This document shows positions 26,928 to 34,135 of a DNA stretch of 34,135 nucleotides, one piece after another. Made by a program: the position numbers and the translations under genes. Numbering within the stretch: position 1 is the first letter of the stretch; each line of letters opens with the position of its first letter. The notes under the pieces are model-generated. The model had not been told where the DNA came from, did no database searches, and worked only from the letters and a program-made list of their open reading frames with translations. The stretch covers positions 1-34,135 of the forward strand of contig OUQQ01000160.1 in the NCBI GenBank assembly GCA_900404475.1, given 5' to 3'. This DNA comes from Spongospora subterranea (lineage: Eukaryota > Endomyxa > Phytomyxea > Plasmodiophorida > Plasmodiophoridae).

Positions 26928-28808
26928 TTAGATCTTGATTTTAGGCAACTTTTCAATGAAGAGCGATGAATGCTGCTCCTGCAATTCATTCTGGATCTTG
27001 TACATTTCCCTGGCCATGACCTCGTACAGCCGTTGTTTCAGGACCAGTTCAGGAATGTCATCATTCAATCTTCGCCGCAATGTGTTGATGCCTTCAGGGC
27101 TCAACAGGGCCAGATACAGCAGCATGTCTTTGCTCATAAATTCCTTGTAAAGAACCTGATCCAAATCAAGGTACTTGACTCCATTCGCGTCAGCAGCGGC
27201 GTAGGCGAATGTTTGGAACAGGCGCCGGATTTGGTAGTAGAGATCTAGGTTTTGTAGTGGATTGTACGCTCCATCGCCTGATAATGGAGGTCGCGGGTCT
27301 GATAGATCCCATAAGTCGATGAGGGAATCTTCTATATCCTTTGATCCCTCCGATTCGTCTTCTTCCCATAATTCCCGAATTCGCATTAACTCGTTATCCG
27401 TGATCAAAACGTTGAAGAGCTTCGCTCTGCACTCTTCAATGAGTGGAGTATTTCCCTGAAGATAATCAATTGGCTTATTGACTATGGCGATGGCTATGAC
27501 GATGCCGCGACATATCGCCATTATCCGATCGGATTTGGTGTAAAATGTTTGTCCGGTGAGCGCCTTCTCGTTGACCACGAATCGCCTCAGTCCATTTTCG
27601 TTTGCGATATCTTTTGCCGAATTCATCAGAATATCGTGTATCAGGGTGTCCTCCGTAAATAACGAATCAGAGTTTGACGGGACAGAAGATTGGCGAAACA
27701 GACAATCGAATATGAGAGACTCAATTGGATCGAACACCCGAATAACGGGACCGCTGTAGTCGAGTTTAAAATGGATCATGAACATCTCCATACTCATGGC
27801 CATGTAGACGAATTGCTTCAGCTCTTCGACAGAGGCATTAGCGGGGGTTTTAATCATTTTGATGCCATCAGGGCTGGACATGGCCAAGAATATCATCATG
27901 TTCCGGGTCAGATATTTCCTATAGATGAACTTGTCAAGATCATCGAATTCCGAACAACTGGCCTCAGCCGCGCCCTTGGCGAACATCGTGAACAGACGCT
28001 GAACTTGGAAGTAGAGATCTCGGTTGTGAAAGGGACTGCCACTCCCGTCTTCTGATATCTCAACGAGCAGATTCCCTTCGTCGTCCGATACCTCCGGGAG
28101 TGATTCCATCTCAATAGAATACATTTTGGATAACAAGTCTCTGCATGTGTAAATAAGTCGAGTATTGCCTGAGAGATGATCAATTGGGTCGTTGATTGTG
28201 TCCATGGCCTTCGAGATACTGTTGAACATCTTCATAATGAATTCTGATGTGAACTCATCTTTTCGCCTGTTTGTCAAAATCTCGACCGCCTCGTAGAAAT
28301 GACTCAGTACAGGTTCGTCATCGATGTATAACTCGTTGACCAGATCTGAAAGCGTATTGTGTATGGGCGTGCCGACAAATGGCGAAGAATCAGCCGATTC
28401 TAGACTGGATTCATCAAACAGGCAATTGAAGATGAGGGTCTCAACAGGGGTGTCAAACGCCCGATTTGTACGGCCGTTCACAGTGTGATCATCGTTATCA
28501 TCATCGTAGAAACCATCAGCCAATGACAATGCAGCTGATACAGTCTGAAGAGGTCTTGATTGACTCTTTACAAGTGGAGCTGAGAATTCAAAGGAATCTG
28601 GTTGAGTGAGTAAACCACCGAATCGGGTCTTGGGGAAAAACCCGACTTGAGATGGAAATGGAGGAGGACCAGCTGGGCGAGTCTGATCGCTATGAACTGG
28701 GGGTGCAGATCCTGTTAGTGAATTGTGTGTCAATACTGTGGACCCGACTGATACTGATGATATATATATCAGCAAATGCACCGAAAACACGATAGCAATC
28801 ATAGACAT
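26928..28808 (-). CDS. Secreted two-module protein, paralogue 4 (626 aa)
   Basis: A single-exon ORF. The first ATG is 28808; four upstream codons begin with TTG only. The signal peptide is residues 1-22 ('IAIVFSVHLLIYISSVSVG'; the -1 residue is Gly rather than the Ala of its relatives). The linker 'STVLTHNSLTGSAPPVHSDQ' is identical to that of paralogue 1, while the body is closest to paralogue 3. Thus the leader and body point to different relatives. Module 1 (about 115-345) includes 'RDLYFQVQRLFTMFAKGAAE' and 'RKYLTRNMMIFLAMSSPDGI'. Module 2 (about 346-626) includes 'IRVFDPIESLIFDCLF', 'NKPIDYLQGNTPLIEEC', 'LSGDGAYNPLQNLDLYYQIR' and 'KEFMSKDMLLYLALLSPEGI'. No membrane helix follows the leader. 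Secreted, function not known to me. Confidence 0.85.
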   Translation of the reverse strand: MSMIAIVFSVHLLIYISSVSVGSTVLTHNSLTGSAPPVHSDQTRPAGPPPFPSQVGFFPKTRFGGLLTQPDSFEFSAPLVKSQSRPLQTVSAALSLADGFYDDDNDDHTVNGRTNRAFDTPVETLIFNCLFDESSLESADSSPFVGTPIHNTLSDLVNELYIDDEPVLSHFYEAVEILTNRRKDEFTSEFIMKMFNSISKAMDTINDPIDHLSGNTRLIYTCRDLLSKMYSIEMESLPEVSDDEGNLLVEISEDGSGSPFHNRDLYFQVQRLFTMFAKGAAEASCSEFDDLDKFIYRKYLTRNMMIFLAMSSPDGIKMIKTPANASVEELKQFVYMAMSMEMFMIHFKLDYSGPVIRVFDPIESLIFDCLFRQSSVPSNSDSLFTEDTLIHDILMNSAKDIANENGLRRFVVNEKALTGQTFYTKSDRIMAICRGIVIAIAIVNKPIDYLQGNTPLIEECRAKLFNVLITDNELMRIRELWEEDESEGSKDIEDSLIDLWDLSDPRPPLSGDGAYNPLQNLDLYYQIRRLFQTFAYAAADANGVKYLDLDQVLYKEFMSKDMLLYLALLSPEGINTLRRRLNDDIPELVLKQRLYEVMAREMYKIQNELQEQHSSLFIEKLPKIKI

Positions 28809-29101
28809 CGTATTAGTCAAATTTGAAAATGAACCACAGGACGTGTCATCGACACTTGATGGTAGGTCCGTGGCCAGAAATTGTGACCTTTTCCGGACCC
28901 GAAAAATGGCGTTAAAGTCCGAAGGTGTTCCATAAACGTCACCTGCCCTGGCAGGATTTGATCGAGATCGATATTGGTATGTGTCACTCGCTCCTGTGAG
29001 ATTTGTGTGGTTGTCATGATGATCATTGGCACGGAATTCATCGATACAAAATTCACCGTGTCATCTTCCATAAACCTAATATCCTTGAATCACTCGTACG
29101 A
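28809..29101. other. Proximal upstream region of secreted gene 4
   Basis: CTAATACG lies just before the ATG on the coding strand. No repeats like those upstream of genes 1 and 2 are seen. Confidence 0.3.
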
Positions 29102-29542
29102 AATGATGGTTTCGGCTCGTTGTGTCGTTTATAGCTAAAGCCGCGCGTCTGAGAACCAATAAGCAACAGCATCTGATCTCGCTGAGATCGGTCGATCGGC
29201 CGCTCTCTCACAAATTATTGCCATCGTCACTTCAAACGCAAAAATCTATCGTGTTTTGTTGGGGCTGACTGGGGACTACAAAAACTAGGAACTATGGAAA
29301 CTGATGAAAGAGCTCAAGAGAACAAGCAATGCATTCCTTGGTTGATCATCAGATCTGACCATAGGTAGGGTCAAGTAGGGTAAAGACCTGCTGAGGCTCA
29401 GACACCAGCAGAACCGGGTATTCGTGCCTTTGGCTGACCTGGACTTATCCTCGAGAGGTCAAACAATGTTGCGATCGATGCGTCTTCGATCCATCTAAAA
29501 TTTCTCACACCTCTGTGTGGAATCTGAATATACTGATCGTGT
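29102..29542 (-). repeat. Upstream duplicated block of secreted gene 4
   Basis: Counterpart of 20460-20708, with the same order of pieces: 'AATGATGGTTTCGGCTCGT' at the start and 'CTGAATATACTGATCGTGT' at the end. It is longer by about 190 bp because of extra DNA at roughly 29250-29450 that is absent from the gene 3 block. Confidence 0.7.
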
Positions 29543-29879
29543 GTTCTTTTTGCTCATTTTCTTGTAAGGCCTGTTATCGCCAATATGTTGATTGTGTTTC
29601 CGCATTTCTTTGAAGTCCAATTGGTTAATCAATCAAAACTAAACCAGAAATCATTTCTGTTCATATGGATTGATTAGATGTCACACAGAGTTTTGAAGGC
29701 CATCAACACGATCAATGCCCCATTTGATCAGCTTCCGGCAATATTCGATGTATTCACACACGCAGAGATCTGTTAATCTCATCGAATCTTAGGTGGCCTC
29801 GTCATCAGACTCGATAAGCTGTTGTTCTCAATGAAATGGTTTCAAGACCACTCGACTGACTTCTACATACCCCTGGGTA
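29543..29879. other. Stretch without a recognised gene
   Basis: No gene or repeat recognised. Confidence 0.3.
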
Positions 29880-30960
29880 TTGCGATCTTTCGCTCTGACG
29901 TGTAGAGGTGACAATCTTCGACGACTCAAGTTGGGCATAAATTCTACTCCGGCGTCAGTGGCGCTCGTCTTCTGCGAAAGGTCAGAGAAAAGCCAGTTCG
30001 GAAAGGTTCATCAGAATGCGTTGATGCGTCATTCATCAGTGTTTTCGTGCCCTTTCGCAAGCTTGTCTTTGTATTTCTTTCTTCGATTTCAAGTTTGGGG
30101 CGACCATGTCCTGATTTTTCTGAAGCAAGCCGTTGGTACAATCTAAACGTTCTGCCGAATGGTGCCCATTCACATAAGCCGATGACATACACTCTGTTGC
30201 ACCTTTCCGAACTGGTTTTCTTCGACCTTCGCCAAACAGTATGCAGAAGATGAGCGCCACTGACTCCTTCGCCGGAGTAGAATTTATGTCCAATCTCCGA
30301 TAACTCAAATAAGTCGTCGACGACCGTCACCTTCGTCAGAGCGATCGCTGTCCAAGTCCCAATAGTGCTTGGCGAGTTGCCAAACTCATGGGCGGAAATT
30401 TCATCTGCTAAAGTCCCAATACCACCCTACAAACAATGCGTTTTCACGATCCATGACGTCCTTCTCGGAGCTTTTGAGGAATCTTGAAGGGTGTGCCAAT
30501 ATCGGAAATTCAGGAGGATACCGCCCCTGCATATGCTGCAGTCCATAACAGCATTGACGTATCCATCAAGAGTATGCCAACCCAAGTGATCAGGGCGGCA
30601 GTTCTCCTGTTCAGACGTGCTGCTGAGCGCAATGGACGAGCGTTTCCGGGCACGCTTATATGGCCAACGATCTTTGACTTCGAGCAAAAAAAGCAGAAAC
30701 TTGCTGTCATTGATCAAAAATTCTTTCTGTTTTCCCCCACCACGTGTTTTTCGTCGTCTGAGGACGATGCTCGCCGACCTGAAAATTGCAAACGATGTGC
30801 AGCCTGCAATTCTTCTAACCGTAGTTCAGTTGGTTGCCTACGCTGTTCCGTTTGAGACGAGACGACGTTCGAATTCATTGTGATGATATGGACAGTGGAG
30901 ATGGAGCACAAGTGCCCTGAGATTGCATAGGTATGTGTAGCATGATTGGCCACAACCATA
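29880..30960. pseudogene. Crypton relic in fold-back arrangement
   Basis: The minus strand from about 30720 to 30427 carries the Crypton N-terminal part: 'NDSKFLLFLLEVKDR', then 'HLGWHTLDGYVNAVMD'. The plus strand at 29880-30130 carries the catalytic part: 'CRGDNLRRLKLGINS', 'SVALVFCERSEKSQFGKVHQ', 'SCPFASLSLYFFLRFQVWG' and (shifted) 'CPDFSEASRWYNLNVL', matching the 'LLRGE..R' block and following strands in the copy at 6155. The minus strand of 30300-30130 encodes the same catalytic region again ('RRLDINSTPAKESVALIF'). So one catalytic fragment is present twice, in opposite orientation. Stops and shifts rule out activity. The HxxR block and GCR1_C are missing. Confidence 0.65.
29919..30321. 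repeat. Long imperfect inverted repeat within the Crypton relic
   Basis: 'CATAAATTCTACTCCGGCG' at about 29937 recurs in reverse at about 30267-30285, and the flanking sequence 'CAGTTCGGAAAGGT' (29993) recurs in reverse at about 30206. The arms of about 100-130 bp diverge toward the centre near 30110. Confidence 0.75.
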
Positions 30961-31168
30961 ATTTAAACAGAATGTGCCGGTTCACAACCTCAACAGTGTC
31001 GATGCAGATGAGCTAGGGAATATCGACACCCGAAATATGGTGCCATGCAACTTGGATTTTAACTTTGTTTTCGTGAAGTTTTCTTCGCGTGGAATGCGAA
31101 ATTTATTACTCAGGCGGAACCATGAAACAGGGTGTTGTTCGTGTTTGTAGTATCTCGCGAAACTGCAA

Positions 31169-31585
31169 ATGTGTGGTTTCTACAGCATGCGCGACGAGGA
31201 ACTTCTCGACTTTGTTCAGAACTTGCTGTCTCAATACGAGACAAACGAAAGCATTTTACAGTTCTTTGCTCAGAAGTTGGGGATTACCATTTCCCTTCGG
31301 ACGTTGCAGCGAAGGATAAAAGGCAACTCTTTAGATCGACCGATCCGAACAGCGGCATTGGAACGCAGCGAATTGTGGATAGAGGACGTGCAGTCCTTGG
31401 TCAAAAGCGGGGTGTTTGTTGCTGAGATTTTTTGCCACATCGAAAAGGATTACCATAAAGATATTAGCCAAAAAAAGTTAGAAAGGATCATGCAGGCAAT
31501 CAGCCAAATAGCCTGTCACTGGTCTAGAACTGATTTTGTACTTTTGCAGGATGCAGGCATCTGTTCCCGTCATGATTCCCTTTAA
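31169..31585 (+). CDS. Hypothetical protein with helix-turn-helix-like segment (138 aa)
   Basis: ATG 31169 (a second ATG at 31187) starts 'MRDEELLDFVQNLLSQYE' and then 'ILQFFAQKLGITISLRTLQR' followed by RIKG. The latter resembles the helix-turn-helix of integrase-type transposases, where a phrase like 'ISLRTLKRRLK' is common. A charged, helical remainder follows ('EIFCHIEKDYHKDIS'). A second copy of HTH-like spacing could lie in residues 85-115. I see no DDE core. A possible short intron end (TTTTGCAG, ending 31549) near the 3' end could change the C-terminus. It may be the N-terminus of a mobile element that also includes the repeated coding segment at 31695-31822. Confidence 0.35.
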   Translation: MCGFYSMRDEELLDFVQNLLSQYETNESILQFFAQKLGITISLRTLQRRIKGNSLDRPIRTAALERSELWIEDVQSLVKSGVFVAEIFCHIEKDYHKDISQKKLERIMQAISQIACHWSRTDFVLLQDAGICSRHDSL

Positions 31586-31694
31586 CGGTCTTTGGCTAAT
31601 ATTTTCATGTTATTGCTTTTTGATGTGGCAAAGAATCGCAGCAACAAAAACTACGCTTTTGACCATGGACTGCACGTCCTTTATACACATTAAA

Positions 31695-31822
31695 GGGCGG
31701 TTCAAGTTCAAAAGGAAGCAATCCAGCAATAACCAAAGTCATTGTTACTGCATATCCAGCGGCTTTCGATTCTATTGCGGGTAAACCAATTATGCTGGAA
31801 AAAGGTTCCGCAGTAAACATTG
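31695..31822 (+). repeat. Coding repeat, forward copy
   Basis: In one frame this DNA reads 'SNPAITKVIVTAYPAAFDSI' and 'KPIMLEKGSAVNI'. It matches the minus strand of 32807-32936 over about 130 bp at roughly 85-90 per cent by eye. The frame stays open downstream to 31989. Confidence 0.7.
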
Positions 31823-32054
31823 TCTTGGAGATCCAAGAACATGCACATGACGCGGTGGCAATCATACGATATAACTTCGCTCGTTCACTACGACAACCTT
31901 CGAAATCAAACAATCTCGCCGGTGTTGAAGGCAAACTTCTGAAACGACGGGAGTTGGCGTTCGACAACCCAAACAAGACCTTTCTGTAGCATTCTTTGAA
32001 GTGGGTCGTTGAACTCTCAAATTAGGTCAATAGTCTTCGAAAGTACCTTAATGA

Positions 32055-32646
32055 TCACGCTATCACAAAAGGTGATACGATATGTCTTGTACGATAGATG
32101 GCCATTAACTCAGTCGCTACCGTTTTTGCTAAAACCATGTTCTGAACAGAGCGACAATGCATGTTGAGGCTATCGTTTTTGTTCTCACGAGCGACTTTGA
32201 AGACGACCTTGCCGTTATTGAAGACGCGCTTGAATATGGCATCGCGGTAACCGTATTTCCACATTCCATCGGTTACAGGATCCTCCATGTTTGGAGGACT
32301 AAATTCCGACAACAATCGTTCGTCCACTGAGGGGGACTGGAATAGAAATCTTAATGCCTCATTATTGCAATAGAATTGCGGCGAGAGCCACTGTTGCCTT
32401 TGCGCTATGGTATATATCTTCAAATGCGAGTTGAGTGACACCAGACAAAACATCAAAGGCATTGTAAGATAGTAGTGTCTCGCTTGCACCAATGATCGTT
32501 TGTGACGGCGCCACGTTCACAGGCGAAAACGTGCCGCCGTCTCTGGCATCGTCACCGTCAAGATCGAGTTGATGCCAAATGACATCATCCGTGTCCTGAG
32601 TTGTCAGGTTGTAGGCGTCAGGTTCGTCGCCTTGAAATCGTACCAA
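32055..32646 (-). pseudogene. Unidentified coding relic in two overlapping frames
   Basis: Two minus-strand frames each stay open for 95-145 codons and overlap at 32362-32492. One reads acidic 'DDVIWHQLDLDGDDARDGGT' and ends 'KATVALAAILLQ'. The other continues 'RFLFQSPSVDERLLSEFSPP' and 'RVFNNGKVVFKVARE'. A single frameshift could join them into one protein. I recognise no family. Confidence 0.3.
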
Positions 32647-32706
32647 CCCTAGAGATTTCTTGAGGCTCTGCCGCCCAAATTAAATGGAAAATTAGCGAAA
32701 TACGTC

Positions 32707-33282
32707 TCAGGCAGTATAATAGCTCATAATGGGCGAGCTTCCACATTGGATGAGGGAACAGCCAATCCACCACGTCGGCCAGGACTTGATTGTACGTTGC
32801 GTAAAATCAATGTTTACTGTGGAACCTTTTTCCAACATAATTGGGTGAGGCGCAATAGAATCGAAAGCCGCTGGATATGCAGTATCATTGACCTTCGTCA
32901 TTGCTGGATTGCTTACTTTTGAACGTGACCCGCCGTTTCGACTGTTCCGCAGTCTTAGACAGCTGCATTCTGCCCAATTGCTCTTGATGGTTTGCTGCAC
33001 AATCACCGAGACCCCATTGCACGTTGAAGCACACTGGACTTCCAGCTCGCGACAATACCGACAATACATGCCCGAACGAATACTACCCGTTTGTAAGAGG
33101 GTTCTGCGGAAAACAATTCCGAAAGTCCTTTTATCAAATCGGACTACAATATCATTTCCGAAAATAGAAAATTCGTGAATCAGATTATCATTGATGAACG
33201 GAGGGAGTATTCCGTAATGAGCACAATGCTTGAACCAGTTACTTTGTTCCTTGATCCAAAACGCGTTGAGAAACGATCGCAA
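32707..33282 (-). CDS. Unidentified ORF, 191 codons, containing the second copy of the coding repeat
   Basis: The reading holds a Cys pair in 'GMYCRYCRELEVQC', then 'SNPAMTKVNDTAYPAAFDSI' and 'HPIMLEKGSTVNI', the same peptide as the forward copy at 31695, then 'WPTWWIGCSLIQCGSS'. Reuse of the same frame in both copies argues that it was once protein-coding. I do not recognise the family; a mobile element is the likeliest source. Confidence 0.35.
   Translation of the reverse strand: MRSFLNAFWIKEQSNWFKHCAHYGILPPFINDNLIHEFSIFGNDIVVRFDKRTFGIVFRRTLLQTGSIRSGMYCRYCRELEVQCASTCNGVSVIVQQTIKSNWAECSCLRLRNSRNGGSRSKVSNPAMTKVNDTAYPAAFDSIAPHPIMLEKGSTVNIDFTQRTIKSWPTWWIGCSLIQCGSSPIMSYYTA
32807..32936 (-). repeat. 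Coding repeat, inverted copy
   Basis: Reverse-complement partner of 31695-31822, about 1 kb away in opposite orientation. Confidence 0.7.
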
Positions 33283-34135
33283 ATCGTTTGAGAAAGTGAA
33301 TCAACCCATATAAACGATATCTCCGTCAGAGGTGCGAGACCGCATGCCATTGCGATGAGAATGTCGATCAGCACAGCGTCATGATGTATCCTTTCAAGAC
33401 AAGATGACAAGAGCGTGTCAACACTACCTTGCTTGCTGTAAACTCGACGCGCGATTCAGAGTTCGGCCACCAGACGAGTTGAAAAACTTTGCAAAAGCGT
33501 GTCAGCAACGATATGCCGAATAGTCTCAAGTTTCTGAAGACCATTGAATTAGATGTATTTTCCCGAGGTTTCCAGATGTCAATCACAAGATTGAACAGAG
33601 TTGTCCTTGACGAAAACTTTGCAATAAAAACACCTACGTGAAATTCTGAAAAGATAAACAGAACATGCTGAAGACAAAACGAGCGACGTTAGTTTGAAAC
33701 AAGGTATATACAAGAAATGAGTTTCGCGCAGGAAAAGAAAGATTTCACTATCTGAATAAATGCTGTGCTCTGCGATAAACAATTGTTGGGAACTGCGATT
33801 CTCCAACGCCGTTGTCAATAAAATTCAGCGGCAATCTAATAATCCTCGAACATAACACGATAACTCTTTAAGTTTCAAGTACAATGCAGCGAGCGCATCG
33901 AATCATGAGGAGCGATCAATGATGGGCCAACAGACTCCCCCGGCGATGAACCATTTCAAACCCATAAAGACGGCCGTTCAACCCTACGCTGGAAACAGCA
34001 TGTCGCTTCAAGGGTAAAAACAGAACAACGATCCCTAAATCCGTTCAGACACTATCCTTGCCAGAAATGTATTCGATAATTGAGACCTTTGATTTGCCGG
34101 CTCCATCACTCGCGACGTGTCATTACTGGTGCGAG
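33283..34135. other. Stretch without a recognised gene
   Basis: Minus-strand ORFs of 72-79 codons at 33180-33410, 33368-33586 and 33579-33818 overlap each other in different frames and may be one decayed reading, but carry no motif I know. Confidence 0.3.

Noticed and set aside
29366..29392. Repeated GTAGGGTCAAGTAGGGT, considered as telomere-like
   Set aside because: Only two copies with irregular spacing.
30484..30855. 123-codon plus-strand ORF
   Set aside because: The opposite strand carries recognisable Crypton N-terminal sequence, so this is a shadow.
33195..33215. TACTCCCTCCGTTC on the minus strand, like a Stowaway/mariner end
   Set aside because: The sequence after it does not continue as CCAAAATAAGTG, it lies inside an open frame, and no partner end was found nearby.
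1..34135. tRNA, rRNA and CRISPR-like arrays
   Set aside because: No cloverleaf with a recognisable TTCGA arm, no rRNA-like sequence and no regularly spaced repeats were seen by eye; a covariance-model scan would be decisive.

Overview
This is a eukaryotic, gene-poor, transposon-rich nuclear window. Three things point to a fungus, most likely a chytrid such as Batrachochytrium: very short introns (49 nt at 3545-3593, with a CTAAT-type branch point), a decayed Crypton tyrosine recombinase that carries a GCR1_C DNA-binding domain, and plant/fungal-type DD39D mariner relics. The genus is an inference from architecture; no rRNA, tRNA or marker gene in the window proves it.

The core of the window is an array of four co-oriented (minus strand), intronless genes at 9602-11323, 12839-14701, 18292-20166 and 26928-28808. 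They encode paralogous secreted proteins of 573-626 aa. Each has a near-identical signal peptide, a Pro/Ser-rich linker, often an acidic patch, then two diverged copies of a roughly 200-290-aa module marked by an 'SGD...NPDLYxQxRRLF' segment and a 'LYKxFMSxNMLLYVALSSPEGI' segment. I recognise no described domain in this module. This is the best candidate for an undescribed system: a lineage-specific secreted family growing by tandem duplication. The duplicated unit of genes 3 and 4 includes promoter-side DNA.

The other intact gene is an MFS transporter of the MFSD8/CLN7 type (3081-4530, two exons). A small membrane protein with a charged repeat (22096-22379) is plausible, and its apparent second membrane helix may be intron sequence. 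A stop-interrupted SH3 domain (5590-5781) is the relic of a host gene.

Almost everything else that can be recognised is dead mobile DNA: a DDE_Tnp_4 (PIF/Harbinger-like) fragment (93-425); DD39D mariner relics (2160-2810, 8040-8770, and an inverted pair with Stowaway-like ends at 15510-17618); Crypton relics (6155-7668 and a fold-back copy at 29880-30960); a MULE with an HNH-containing finger (25598-26525); and probable Ty3/gypsy scraps (22887-23664). The right end (31169-33282) holds unidentified ORFs plus an inverted ~130-bp coding repeat that looks like another, unnamed, element.

The layout by region is: 1-3000 transposon relics; 3.0-4.5 kb MFS gene; 4.5-9.6 kb relics; 9.6-28.8 kb secreted-protein array with insertions between members; 28.8-34.1 kb relics. 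This fits the fast compartment of a 'two-speed' genome.
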